Below are positions 27,581-35,272 of a stretch of 64,000 bases of DNA, one piece after another (the stretch's first letter is position 1; each line of letters opens with the position of its first letter). Source of the DNA: Paraburkholderia tropica (GTDB lineage: Bacteria; Pseudomonadota; Gammaproteobacteria; Burkholderiales; Burkholderiaceae); NCBI RefSeq assembly GCF_900109265.1, contig NZ_FNZM01000017.1:1-64000 (forward strand). The letters are read 5' to 3'. The translations under genes were made by a program, and so were the position numbers. Below the pieces are notes generated by a model. That model saw nothing but the letters and a program-made list of their open reading frames with translations, had not been told where the DNA came from and did not search any database.

Positions 27581-28225
27581 TCAATACGCGACCGTCGCGA
27601 TCTGGCGCACGAAGTGCGCGTGCTCCAGTTCGTTCACGAAAGCGATGGCGTAATCCTCGGCGGAAATGCGGCTGTCACCCTTCGCGTCGGCGATCAGCGT
27701 GTTCGTGCCCGTGCGGAACGCGCCGGTACGCTCGCCCGGGGCGATCAGCGCGGCGGGCGCGAAGAAGGTCCAGTCGAGATCCGTCACCGTGCGGTAAAAA
27801 GCGAGTGCCTCGCGGTGCGCGAGCGCGATCGGCTTGTAGGCGTCCGGGAAGCCGTCCGTATCCACCAGTTGCTTGCCGGGCGCGACTTCGAGCGAGCCCG
27901 CGCCGCCCACCACCACGAGGCGCGTCAAGCCCGCGGCGCGCGTGCCGTCGACCAGCGCGCGGCTCGCGACCTGCAGATCGCCAAGTTGGCCCGACGGCGG
28001 CGCATAGGCGCTCGCCACCACGTCATGACCGCGCACCGCCGCCGCCACGCTCGCGGCATCGAGCAGATCGGCCTTCGCGGCCTGTACGTTCGGGCCGGCG
28101 ATGACGCGCTCAGGCTGGCGCACCAGCGCACTGACCTGATGGCCACGGCGTGCCGCTTCGGCGGCGATGCGCGAACCCACCATGCCAGTGGCGCCAAAAA
28201 GCGCGATTTTCAGGGATTGGCTCAT
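27581..28225 (-). CDS. NAD(P)-binding oxidoreductase/epimerase-like protein (YwnB-type)
   Basis: This 214-residue Rossmann-fold protein of the atypical SDR/NmrA group has the nucleotide-binding motif 'IALFGATGMVGSRIAAEAA' at the N terminus, and the central strand RLVVVGGAGSLEVAPG. The SDR catalytic Tyr-x3-Lys is not clearly present, so redox activity is not certain. AGGAG precedes the ATG. The upstream Rrf2 regulator gene and the perfect 17-bp palindrome 33 bp before the start suggest repression by that regulator. The arrangement parallels Bacillus ywnA-ywnB. Confidence 0.88.
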   Translation of the reverse strand: MSQSLKIALFGATGMVGSRIAAEAARRGHQVSALVRQPERVIAGPNVQAAKADLLDAASVAAAVRGHDVVASAYAPPSGQLGDLQVASRALVDGTRAAGLTRLVVVGGAGSLEVAPGKQLVDTDGFPDAYKPIALAHREALAFYRTVTDLDWTFFAPAALIAPGERTGAFRTGTNTLIADAKGDSRISAEDYAIAFVNELEHAHFVRQIATVAY

Positions 28226-28257
28226 GTTCGACTCCTGTCTGAAGTTAAGGCATTTAT

Positions 28258-28274
28258 GTAACTAATTTAGTTAC
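28258..28274. promoter_or_regulatory. 17-bp perfect palindrome upstream of the oxidoreductase gene
   Basis: GTAACTAATTTAGTTAC is a perfect inverted repeat around a central base, in the promoter region of the oxidoreductase. A related 17-bp element lies upstream of the adjacent Rrf2 gene, which makes it a strong candidate operator for that regulator. Confidence 0.75.
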
Positions 28275-28284
28275 AGTTTTGGGG

Positions 28285-28308
28285 CTAAAAAACGGGGCTA
28301 AGCCCCGT
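28285..28308 (-). terminator. Rho-independent terminator of the Rrf2 gene
   Basis: On the minus strand ACGGGGC-TTA-GCCCCGT is followed by TTTTTT. It separates the Rrf2 gene from the downstream oxidoreductase, so the two are transcribed independently. Confidence 0.85.
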
Positions 28309-28355
28309 CGGGTGAAATCCTGTCGCGTGCTGCGCGGCCCCGCTTTCCCGCCCGA

Positions 28356-28823
28356 TCACGCCCGGCGCGGCACCTTCGGCGCACGCGTGCGTTCGAGCTT
28401 GCGCTCGTTGCGCTGCATGTCCTCGACCACGTCGGTGAGCGTGCGCGCCGCCAGCGAGGCTTCCATCGCGCGCTGCGCATCGTCGATCACGCCGCGCAGC
28501 GACTGCTGGATATGCCGCCCCACCATGCAGGCCGGATTTGGCTCCTCGCGGTGCATCGCGAAAAGCTGCGCGTCGTCAACCGCGTGATAGATCTCGAGCA
28601 GCGTGATCGTACGCGGCTCGCGCGCCAGCAACGCCCCGCCGCCCGCGCCGAGCTGCGACGTGGTGAGCCCGGCGTTGGCCAGCATCGTCAGCAAACGGCG
28701 GATCAGCGCGGGATTCGTGTTCACGCTGCCCGCGATCATCTCCGAGGACAAGGGCTCGCCTTCCTGCAACGCCAGCAGCGCGAGCACGTGAACGGCGAAC
28801 GCAAAACGGCTACTCGTATTCAC
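28356..28823 (-). CDS. Rrf2-family transcriptional regulator without iron-sulfur cysteines
   Basis: This 155-residue Rrf2 protein has an N-terminal winged helix ('SSRFAFAVHVLALLALQEGE', then NPALIRRLLTMLANAGLTTSQLGAGGG). It has a single cysteine (NPACMVG), whereas IscR- and NsrR-type members need three for an Fe-S cluster. It is therefore probably cluster-free like YwnA, perhaps sensing through one thiol. Its own promoter carries an imperfect copy of the palindrome found at the neighbouring oxidoreductase, which supports autoregulation. The C terminus is basic (KLERTRAPKVPRRA). Confidence 0.9.
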   Translation of the reverse strand: MNTSSRFAFAVHVLALLALQEGEPLSSEMIAGSVNTNPALIRRLLTMLANAGLTTSQLGAGGGALLAREPRTITLLEIYHAVDDAQLFAMHREEPNPACMVGRHIQQSLRGVIDDAQRAMEASLAARTLTDVVEDMQRNERKLERTRAPKVPRRA

Positions 28824-28859
28824 AGCGAACCGGCCGCAGCGCGTGCGGCAAGATAAAGT

Positions 28860-28876
28860 GTAACCATAATAATTAC
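28860..28876. promoter_or_regulatory. Second Rrf2-type operator, upstream of the regulator gene
   Basis: GTAACCATAATAATTAC has the same 17-bp length, the same outer GTAA/TTAC arms and an AT-rich core like the element at 28258. It lies 36 bp upstream of the Rrf2 start. Confidence 0.65.
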
Positions 28877-28921
28877 ATTAATTCCGTTCGTCAAACGACG
28901 CGATGCGCCTGCTGCTCCGCG

Positions 28922-29518
28922 TCACTGGCTGGCGCCCGTCGACGAGCCCGCCGCCGCGCCGCTCGCGGCCCAGCGTTGCAGCGAATGGCCGGCGATCGAG
29001 AGACCCGTGCCGGTGGCCGCCGCCGCGTCGCCGAGCATCGCGTGCGCGGCGCTCGCCGCTTCGCGCCACTGGCCGCGCGCCTGAGACGCGAGTTCGGCGC
29101 TGGAGTCGCTGGCATTCTGGGCGATGGAGGCGCTCGCGTCGCTGGCGCGGTCGGCCTGCGACTGTATGTGCGAGTCGATGGTCGCCTGGGTCTGCGACGC
29201 CGCGTGATCGAGCTGACGCTGCGCGGAATCGAGTTGCTGATTCACGAAACTCGCCGCATGGCCGAGCGCCTGCGCGGCTTGCGCCTGCGCCTGGCTCGCC
29301 GCGGCCTGCACGGCTTGCTGCGCGGCGTCGGCGGACTTGTTGGCAAGATCGGACGCCGTCTGATCGTGTTTTTCGCAGCCCGCCAACAGCGCGCAGACGA
29401 GCGCCGGCGCGAGGGCCATGCGTGCCACGCGCGCAAGGGACGCAAGCGAGGCGTCGGCGTGCTGCGACAGGTCCTTCGCTACGTGCTTCGATACCCGCTT
29501 CGATACCTTCAAATACAT
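28922..29518 (-). CDS. Putative lipoprotein with Ala/Gln-rich coiled coil
   Basis: From the ATG at 29518 the product is 198 residues with a long signal region and a lipobox LAGC (Cys48). The mature part is a repetitive Ala/Gln/Ser helix that looks like a coiled coil, recalling Lpp-like or apolipophorin-like envelope proteins, without a named family. AGGA lies 5 nt before this ATG, inside the end of the upstream acetyltransferase gene (2 bp between stop and start), so the two genes are coupled. An internal ATG at 29419 would give a more conventional signal peptide (MALAPALVCALLAGC) but lacks a ribosome binding site. Confidence 0.7.
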   Translation of the reverse strand: MYLKVSKRVSKHVAKDLSQHADASLASLARVARMALAPALVCALLAGCEKHDQTASDLANKSADAAQQAVQAAASQAQAQAAQALGHAASFVNQQLDSAQRQLDHAASQTQATIDSHIQSQADRASDASASIAQNASDSSAELASQARGQWREAASAAHAMLGDAAAATGTGLSIAGHSLQRWAASGAAAGSSTGASQ

Positions 29519-29520
29519 GG

Positions 29521-30060
29521 TCATCCTGAAAAAGACACCGCACGCAGCGGCTTGCAAAGATGAAAACGCGGCAATGATACGCTGCCACGCCGCACCCGTT
29601 CTTCTGCAACGAGAGAAAAACCCGCGCGCTCGAACACGGGCCGCGCGAGCGCGCTGGCGTCGGTGTCGAGCGTGCTCGCCTCGGCCTCGCGCGCCAATGC
29701 CTCCAGCCGCGCGATCAGCGCCGACGCCAGCCCGCGCCGCGTCCATCCGGGCGCGACGTAGAGCATCTCCACATGGTCGACCGGAAAGAGCTGCGCGAAC
29801 GCCACCGGCGCGCCCGCGTAATCGGCGATCAGCGTCACGCCGCGCGCCAGGCGCGCGTCGAACTCCGACAGATTGTCGGCGCTTGTCGACCAGGCGGCAC
29901 GCTGCGGTGCGTCATAGTGCGACGCCGCCAGTTCATTGACGGCGGCGCGGAACACCGCGGCGAGCGACGCCGCGTCGCGGCCCGGCTCGTAGGTGCGCCA
30001 GCCGATGTCGGCGAAGGTGGGCGTGCCCGGCGCGCCGGGCTGTGCGAAATCGTCAAACAT
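29521..30060 (-). CDS. GNAT-family N-acetyltransferase
   Basis: This 179-residue GCN5-related acetyltransferase has the acetyl-CoA binding motif in 'MLYVAPGWTRRGLASALIAR' (R-R-G-L-A form of Q/RxxGxG/A), preceded by a strand 'VAFAQLFPVDHVEML' and followed by 'ARPVFERAGFSLVAEE'. The acceptor substrate is unknown. The start at 30060 is taken because the upstream extension has no family similarity. It is divergent from the PfpI gene (86 bp between starts) and is followed immediately by the lipoprotein gene. Confidence 0.85.
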   Translation of the reverse strand: MFDDFAQPGAPGTPTFADIGWRTYEPGRDAASLAAVFRAAVNELAASHYDAPQRAAWSTSADNLSEFDARLARGVTLIADYAGAPVAFAQLFPVDHVEMLYVAPGWTRRGLASALIARLEALAREAEASTLDTDASALARPVFERAGFSLVAEERVRRGSVSLPRFHLCKPLRAVSFSG

Positions 30061-30146
30061 GCTGGAGTAGACTGCGGGAGACCCGTTTATGTTCCACGCT
30101 TGGCGTTTCACGTGCGCAAACCGCAACCCCACCGAGGAGGCAAGCC

Positions 30147-30728
30147 ATGGCAGTCAAGAAGATCCTGTTTCTCACCGGCGATTTCGCCGAGGACTATGAA
30201 ACGATGGTGCCGTTCCAGGCGCTGCTCGCGATCGGCCATCAGGTCGATGCCGTGTGTCCCGGCAAGAAGGCCGGCGAGCGCATCAAGACGGCGATCCACG
30301 ACTTCGAGGGCGACCAGACCTACACCGAAAAGCCAGGCCATCAGTTCGCGCTGAATGCGAGCTTCGACGAAATCGATCCCCAGCACTACGACGCGCTCGC
30401 CATCGCCGGCGGACGCGCGCCCGAGTATCTGCGGCTGAATCCGAAAGTCATTGAAATCGTGCAGTACTTCGCGGGCGCGAACAAGCCGATCGCGGCCATC
30501 TGCCATGCGGCGCAGTTGCTGGCCGCCGCCGAGGTGATCCGCGGCAAGCGCATTTCGGCCTATCCGGCCTGCGCGCCCGAAGTGCGGCTCGCGGGCGGCG
30601 AATATGCCGATATCGCCATCGATTCCGCCGTGACCGACGCGCCCTTCGTGACCGCCCCGGCCTGGCCCGCGCATCCGGAATGGCTGCGCCAGTTCCTCGT
30701 GCTGCTGGGCACGCGCATCGAGCCCTGA
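30147..30728 (+). CDS. DJ-1/PfpI-family protein
   Basis: This 193-residue protein has the DJ-1/PfpI fold. The nucleophile elbow is 'PIAAICHAAQLLAAA' with the conserved cysteine followed by His, and an upstream conserved Gly/Arg segment AIAGGRAPEYL. Members act as glyoxalases/deglycases, chaperones or amidases; the exact activity is not predictable. A very good GAGGAGG ribosome binding site precedes the ATG, and the start MAVKKILFLTGDFAEDYE is typical of the family. Confidence 0.9.
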   Translation: MAVKKILFLTGDFAEDYETMVPFQALLAIGHQVDAVCPGKKAGERIKTAIHDFEGDQTYTEKPGHQFALNASFDEIDPQHYDALAIAGGRAPEYLRLNPKVIEIVQYFAGANKPIAAICHAAQLLAAAEVIRGKRISAYPACAPEVRLAGGEYADIAIDSAVTDAPFVTAPAWPAHPEWLRQFLVLLGTRIEP

Positions 30729-30777
30729 CTTATCTCGTTCGCCTGTTTAGGACCGGTCTGATGGTTTTTGTGCCAGG

Positions 30778-30811
30778 CACTCCCGACAATCCAGGATGGA
30801 TTGCGGGAGTG
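30778..30811 (+). promoter_or_regulatory. Leader hairpin sequestering a ribosome binding site
   Basis: The left arm CACTCCCGACAATCC pairs with GGATTGCGGGAGTG across an AGGAT loop: 14 base pairs with one bulged A. The GGGAG Shine-Dalgarno (30805-30809) of the gene starting at 30817 lies inside the right arm. There is no T-run, so it is not a standard terminator of the PfpI gene. Confidence 0.7.
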
Positions 30812-30816
30812 CATCG

Positions 30817-31143
30817 ATGGACCTGACAGACTGGATTGTGTTGCTCGTGACCGCCTTGATGGCGATCGCTTTCTTTTGCCGCCGCGCGCACCGTCGCGGC
30901 ACGGCCGCCGAACGCGCCCGCCATCTGCGCGGCACGCGCATGTTGATCCAGGCCGCCATCGCGCTCTGGGGCGCGCTGCTCATGCTCGAACGCGCTTTCG
31001 TCTCTCCCGCCGGCATGCCGTTCGGCACATCGCTGAGCACGCACGCCGTGCTGGGCGTCGTCGTCGTGCTGGCCGTGGCGGGCTGTCTCTGGTCGATACG
31101 CGGTCACCAACTGCTCAAGACCCGGCGGATTTTCGCGTGCTGA
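30817..31143 (+). CDS. Small membrane protein, 108 aa
   Basis: It has three hydrophobic segments (about residues 5-21, 40-58 and 72-93) separated by an Arg/His-rich cytosolic loop (CRRAHRRGTAAERARHLRG). No family is recognised. The ATG is 7 nt after GGGAG, but that site is buried in a strong leader hairpin, so translation may be conditional. It converges with the histidine kinase gene, with 44 bp between the stops. Confidence 0.65.
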   Translation: MDLTDWIVLLVTALMAIAFFCRRAHRRGTAAERARHLRGTRMLIQAAIALWGALLMLERAFVSPAGMPFGTSLSTHAVLGVVVVLAVAGCLWSIRGHQLLKTRRIFAC

Positions 31144-31187
31144 TTGCATGACGTGCATCAACGCGTTACCGTTCTTCCCACCTCACG

Positions 31188-32942
31188 TCACACACCCGCC
31201 GCATCCGGCGGTCCGCCTGCCACGGCCAGCTTGCCCGTCGCCTTGAGCGCGCCCGGGCGCGCCGGCGGCTGCCCTTCGGCGCTCTCGTCGCCGCCGCGCA
31301 ATTCCCGTTCATGCGCGGCCAGCAGCGCCGCCGCGTCGCCGGGCGCGGGCGGCACGACCGCCAGCGCATCGGGCAACGACAGATAGAACGTCGTGCCCTC
31401 GCCTTCCACCGACTCCACCCACACGCGCCCGCCGTGCCGCTCGACCATGCGGCGCACCAGCGCGAGCCCGATGCCCTCGCCCGGCGCAACGTTGCCGTGC
31501 ATGCGCTGGAACGCCTGAAACAGCCTCGGCAGCGCCACTTCGGGAATGCCGAGACCGTTGTCGCGGACGTAGAAGATGTGCAGCGATTCGACGCCTGGCG
31601 GCGCATCGGCCGCGCCGATCTCCACGCGCCCTTCGCGCGCCGGATCGAGATAATTGAGCGCATTGCCGATCAGGTTCGCGAACACCTGCTCCAGCGCGGT
31701 CGGATCGCCCCAAACGGCGGGCAGCATGCGCACGCTCACCTGGGCGTTACGCGCGCGCACCGACGCGTGCATGGCGTCGACCACGCGCTGCACCAGCTCC
31801 TGCACGTTCACGCGCTGACGCCGGTACTCCACGCGCCCCACGCGCGCGAGTCGCAGCAGCGCGTCGATGATGTGCGAGGCGCGCAGCACGGCTGTCTGCA
31901 AATAGCGCAGCGCCTCGCCAATATCCTCGTTGATGATGCGCTCGACGCGTTCGCGCGCTTCGGCCGTCAGCGACGAATGCGCGACGCGGTCGCGCAGATC
32001 GTCGCAGGCGTGATGCAGCTCGCGCGAAAAGCCTTGCAGGTTGACCAGCGGCGCACGCAGATCGTGCGACACGCTATGGATGAACATCTCGTTTTCCTGC
32101 GTCTGCTGGCGCAGGTTTTCGTTAATGCGCGCCAGTTGCTCGGCGCGCCGCGCGAGATCGGCCTGGAAACCCACGCGCAGGCGTTCGGCTTCGACGAGCC
32201 GCTGGCTGATCTGATGCAGCGTCAGGTCGAGCTGGGCGATCTCGTCGTCGCCGCTCGTAAGCGGCGCGAGCGGCTCGTTGCCCGCGAGGCGCCCGGCATT
32301 GTCGGAGAGCGCGTCGAGCCGTCCGCGCACGCCGCGCGTGAACAGCCACACCGAGATCCCCACCAGCAGGATCGAGCCGATCACCGCCGTCACCACCAGC
32401 GACTCCTGCTGGGCGCGCGCCTGCTCGGCCGCCGTCACGCGCATCACGTCGAGACGGCGCTCCTCGGTCTGGAACGCGGAGACCTGGGTGCGCACGCGGT
32501 CGAGCACGTCGTAGTCGGTGAAGGTGCGAAAGCGCTCGACGAGATCGGCGCGACGGCCCGAATGCAGCAGATCCTGGATCCGGTCCGACCATTGCCGGTA
32601 GCTCTGCACGGTCTGGCGGATCTGCACCGCGCGCTCGACCTGGGGAGGATTGTCGGCGACCAGCTCGGCGAGCCGGTCGATACGGCGGTCGACGTCCATC
32701 CACAACGAGACCGGCGTGCTGAAGCTCACGTCGTTGGTTGCGACCGCGCCGCGCAGCCGCACCGACTCGACCAGCACCGGCTCCAGCACGCGGGACGCCT
32801 GCGCCAGCACGGCCTGACTATGCTGGCCCCAGCGCTCGGCGCCTTCCGCGTCCGCCTCGGCCTTCACGATGGCCGACAGCAGCGTCAGCTCGAAAACGGC
32901 GGGAATCGCGATCAGCAACAGCCCTTTGGTGGTGAGGCGCAT
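31188..32942 (-). CDS. Membrane sensor histidine kinase, orphan
   Basis: This 584-residue kinase starts with a transmembrane helix (residues 7-25). A helical periplasmic sensor resembling CHASE3 (about 40-175), a second membrane helix (LVVTAVIGSILLVGISVWLF), a HAMP domain, HisKA and HATPase follow. The H box is 'SVSHDLRAPLVNLQGFSREL' with the phosphoacceptor His293. The N box is NLIGNALNYL, and the glycine boxes are DNGLGIP and GEGIGLALVRRM. The C-terminal ~60 residues are Ala/Pro/Gly-rich. No response regulator gene is adjacent, so its partner is elsewhere. It is divergent from the ammonium transporter gene. A longer frame to 33092 adds no family sequence. Confidence 0.9.
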   Translation of the reverse strand: MRLTTKGLLLIAIPAVFELTLLSAIVKAEADAEGAERWGQHSQAVLAQASRVLEPVLVESVRLRGAVATNDVSFSTPVSLWMDVDRRIDRLAELVADNPPQVERAVQIRQTVQSYRQWSDRIQDLLHSGRRADLVERFRTFTDYDVLDRVRTQVSAFQTEERRLDVMRVTAAEQARAQQESLVVTAVIGSILLVGISVWLFTRGVRGRLDALSDNAGRLAGNEPLAPLTSGDDEIAQLDLTLHQISQRLVEAERLRVGFQADLARRAEQLARINENLRQQTQENEMFIHSVSHDLRAPLVNLQGFSRELHHACDDLRDRVAHSSLTAEARERVERIINEDIGEALRYLQTAVLRASHIIDALLRLARVGRVEYRRQRVNVQELVQRVVDAMHASVRARNAQVSVRMLPAVWGDPTALEQVFANLIGNALNYLDPAREGRVEIGAADAPPGVESLHIFYVRDNGLGIPEVALPRLFQAFQRMHGNVAPGEGIGLALVRRMVERHGGRVWVESVEGEGTTFYLSLPDALAVVPPAPGDAAALLAAHERELRGGDESAEGQPPARPGALKATGKLAVAGGPPDAAGV

Positions 32943-33381
32943 TGTGTGGCGGCCTGGAGCGTGTGAACGGCTACGGTTCTTGATCCGCTCATTATGTCGG
33001 CGTTTGCGCCCCCAGTGCGGCGGAAATGCGCTGCGGCCGCCATTTTCCGGTTCGCTCCCGCCATCGCGGCGAACATTTCTAAATGCCGACAAATCGTTGA
33101 TTCAGAAAGCGAAAACAAATAAATAGCCCTAAACTGGCGCGCACGCTCACCAACTTCGCGCGCGAGCACTGCTTTTGTGCCACCGGATCGTGCATGCGCC
33201 ATGCGGCGGGCCCATCGCGCCCCGTTCTGACGCTCATCCAGCGCGGCGAGCGGGGCCGCGCCGGTGCATGCGCGCACCGCTTCAATGCCTCGCGCGAGCG
33301 TGCTTTCACCAGTTTGGCGCGAAGCTGGCCCACATCTTGCTCATAACGCGCTCCTATTTTGGGCAAACGCAGGACGCAAGG
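32943..33381. other. Divergent region between the histidine kinase and amt
   Basis: No supported gene was seen. It holds a sigma-54-like promoter for amt (33326-33341). Further upstream lie TGCCACCGGATCGTGCA (33178-33194), a partial match to an NtrC-type palindrome, and an inverted repeat GGTGC-N6-GCACC (33263-33278). An AT-rich stretch near 33080-33130 may hold the kinase promoter. Confidence 0.5.
33326..33341 (+). promoter_or_regulatory. Sigma-54-like promoter of amt
   Basis: TGGCCCACATCTTGCT matches the -24/-12 consensus at TGGC and TTGCT, with GG and GC separated by exactly 10 nt. Initiation would fall about 30 nt before the amt ATG. Confidence 0.65.
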
Positions 33382-34584
33382 ATGGACACTCTCAAGACCG
33401 GTACCGACACGCTCTTTCTGCTGCTGGGCGCCGCCATGGTGCTCGCGATGCACGCAGGATTCGCGTTCCTCGAACTCGGCACGGTGCGCAAGAAGAATCA
33501 GGTCAACGCGCTCGTGAAGATCCTCGTCGACTTCTCGGTCTCGACGATCGCGTACTTCTTCATCGGCTACACGATCGCCTACGGTGTGCAGTTTTTCTCG
33601 CCGGCCGATCTGCTCGCCGAGCACAACGGCTATCAGCTGGTGCGCTTCTTCTTCCTGCTGACCTTCGCGGCGGCGATTCCGGCCATCGTGTCGGGTGGCA
33701 TCGCGGAGCGCTCGAAGTTCAATCCGCAACTATTCGCCACATTCGTGATCGTCGGCTTCATCTATCCGTTCTTCGAAGGGATGGTGTGGAACAACCGGCT
33801 GCACTACCAGGACGCGATCACGCACGTGTTCGGCGTGCCGTTCCACGACTTCGCGGGCTCGGTCGTCGTGCACGCGTTCGGCGGCTGGGTCGCGCTGCCC
33901 GCCGTGATCCTGCTGGGCGCGCGCCATGGCCGCTACTCGCGCGACGGCCGCATCGCCGCGCATCCGCCCTCGAACATTCCGTTCCTTGCGCTGGGCGCGT
34001 GGGTGCTGGCCGTGGGCTGGTTCGGCTTCAACGTGATGAGCGCGCAGACCATCGACAAGATCAGCGGCCTCGTCGCCGTGAACTCGCTGATGGCGATGGT
34101 GGGCGGCACGCTCTCCGCGTGGCTCGCGGGCCGCAACGACCCGGGCTTCACCTATAACGGGCCGCTCGCCGGTCTCGTGGCGGTGTGCGCGGGCTCGGAC
34201 ATCATGCACCCGCTGGGCGCGCTCGCGACAGGCGCGGTGGCGGGCGTGCTGTTCGTCTATATGTTCACGTGCGTGCAGAACCGCTGGCGCATCGACGACG
34301 TGCTCGGCGTGTGGCCGCTGCACGGCCTGTGCGGCGCGTGGGGCGGGATCGCCGCGGGCATTTTCGGCGCGCGCTGGGCGGGCGGCATCGGCGGCGTGTC
34401 GCTGGGCGCGCAGATCGTCGGCACGCTGAGCGGAATCGTGATGGCCTCGCTCGGCGGCTTCGTCGTGTACGGCGCGCTGCGTGCGGTCGTGGGCCTGCGC
34501 ATCGATCAGGAGGACGAGTACAACGGCGCGGACCTGTCGATCCACAAGATCACCGCGACGCCGGAGCGCGAGTCGGTGTCCTGA
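33382..34584 (+). CDS. amt: Ammonium transporter (Amt family)
   Basis: This 400-residue integral membrane protein with 11 predicted helices conducts ammonia/ammonium across the inner membrane. Key residues of the AmtB pore are present: Asp156 in 'FHDFAGSVVVHAFGGW', and the twin histidines His164 and His314 (PLHGLCGAWGG). The start MDTLKTGTDTLFLLLG lacks the cleaved signal peptide of many Amt precursors. AAGG lies directly before the ATG. No glnK follows; the next element is a terminator, so the gene stands alone. The sigma-54-like promoter suggests induction under nitrogen limitation. Confidence 0.95.
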   Translation: MDTLKTGTDTLFLLLGAAMVLAMHAGFAFLELGTVRKKNQVNALVKILVDFSVSTIAYFFIGYTIAYGVQFFSPADLLAEHNGYQLVRFFFLLTFAAAIPAIVSGGIAERSKFNPQLFATFVIVGFIYPFFEGMVWNNRLHYQDAITHVFGVPFHDFAGSVVVHAFGGWVALPAVILLGARHGRYSRDGRIAAHPPSNIPFLALGAWVLAVGWFGFNVMSAQTIDKISGLVAVNSLMAMVGGTLSAWLAGRNDPGFTYNGPLAGLVAVCAGSDIMHPLGALATGAVAGVLFVYMFTCVQNRWRIDDVLGVWPLHGLCGAWGGIAAGIFGARWAGGIGGVSLGAQIVGTLSGIVMASLGGFVVYGALRAVVGLRIDQEDEYNGADLSIHKITATPERESVS

Positions 34585-34622
34585 TCGCGCACGATGTCAC
34601 GCCGATGGCGTCGACAAAAGTG

Positions 34623-34653
34623 AAAAGGCCGGCGCAATGCCGGCCTTTTTTAT
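34623..34653 (+). terminator. Rho-independent terminator of amt
   Basis: AAGGCCGGC-GCAAT-GCCGGCCTT is a perfect 9-bp stem followed by TTTTATT. Confidence 0.92.
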
Positions 34654-34833
34654 TGCGCGAAACGCCGCACGCAAGCGTTTGAAAAACGGTTGCAGCGTGC
34701 TCGCGCGTAATCGCCCGTAACCGTTGAGCGCGCATCCATCGCGCGCTGCCCACACTGTGCGTCAACGCGAAACATGCGCACAGCGTTCCTGTTTTTCCGG
34801 CAGACTGATGCCGGACGTGCGCTAGCGCACAGC

Positions 34834-34912
34834 AAAAAAAAAGCGTCACGTGTGAACGTGACGCTTTGAAAAGTTCTAGCCATTCCGAGGGCCGTGCTAG
34901 AACCTGAGAGCC
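34834..34912 (-). ncRNA. Candidate ~80-nt small RNA (two hairpins plus terminator)
   Basis: On the minus strand a stem GTTCTAGC/GCTAGAAC with a 15-nt loop (34873-34903) is followed by a terminator. That terminator has a perfect 11-bp stem (AAGCGTCACGT, 4-nt loop, ACGTGACGCTT; 34841-34866) and a 9-T run. No minus-strand gene is near enough upstream to need this terminator. A weak promoter TTGCGC-N18-TCGAAT (34917-34946) lies at the right distance and overlaps two direct repeats of TTGCGCAG spaced 11 bp. An open frame across the region reads through the terminator and is not credible as protein. The 5' end is an estimate. Confidence 0.5.
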
Positions 34913-35133
34913 GGTATTCGACAAGAACTGCGCAAGTACTGCGCAATTACCGCGCGCGACAAAAACAGCGAACGAGGACTGCGCTTGTCTGATCTTCATT
35001 CATCGCACATTGCACGCCGCAGCGACGCTCGCGCGGCGCGGACAATGGAGACGTTTATCAAGCCCGTTAATACGGTGCGCGGAGGTTTGTGCCCAGCCGC
35101 GAATTTATGCGAATTGCATAACCCGAGCGACAT

Positions 35134-35266
35134 AAAAACCCCGCAAGGCCGCGGGGTTCTTTGCTCAGGCAAAAACGCGTTACCTGGCTTGCATCCAACC
35201 CGCCTTCGATTACCTGACATAACGTTTGCGCGCGCAAACGTCTCGAAGTCCTGTCGAAATCAGGTT
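35134..35266 (-). ncRNA. Candidate ~130-nt small RNA with 20-bp palindrome
   Basis: A minus-strand transcript from the promoter at 35273-35301 would contain CCTG/CAGG and a perfect 20-bp palindrome ACGTTTGCGCGCGCAAACGT (35222-35241). It would end at a terminator with arms AACCCCGC and GCGGGGTT followed by TTTTTAT (35134-35158). No coding frame with a ribosome binding site fits. The palindrome could instead be a protein-binding site for the divergent IclR gene. Confidence 0.5.
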
Positions 35267-35272
35267 CCATTT

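Noticed and set aside
33178..33194. TGCCACCGGATCGTGCA as an NtrC binding site
   Set aside because: Only 8 of the 10 arm positions match and there is one copy; it is kept as a note within the amt control region rather than as a feature.
34550..34999. A 149-codon minus-strand frame across the amt downstream region
   Set aside because: It runs through two strong terminators of opposite strands, including the candidate small RNA, and shows no family similarity.
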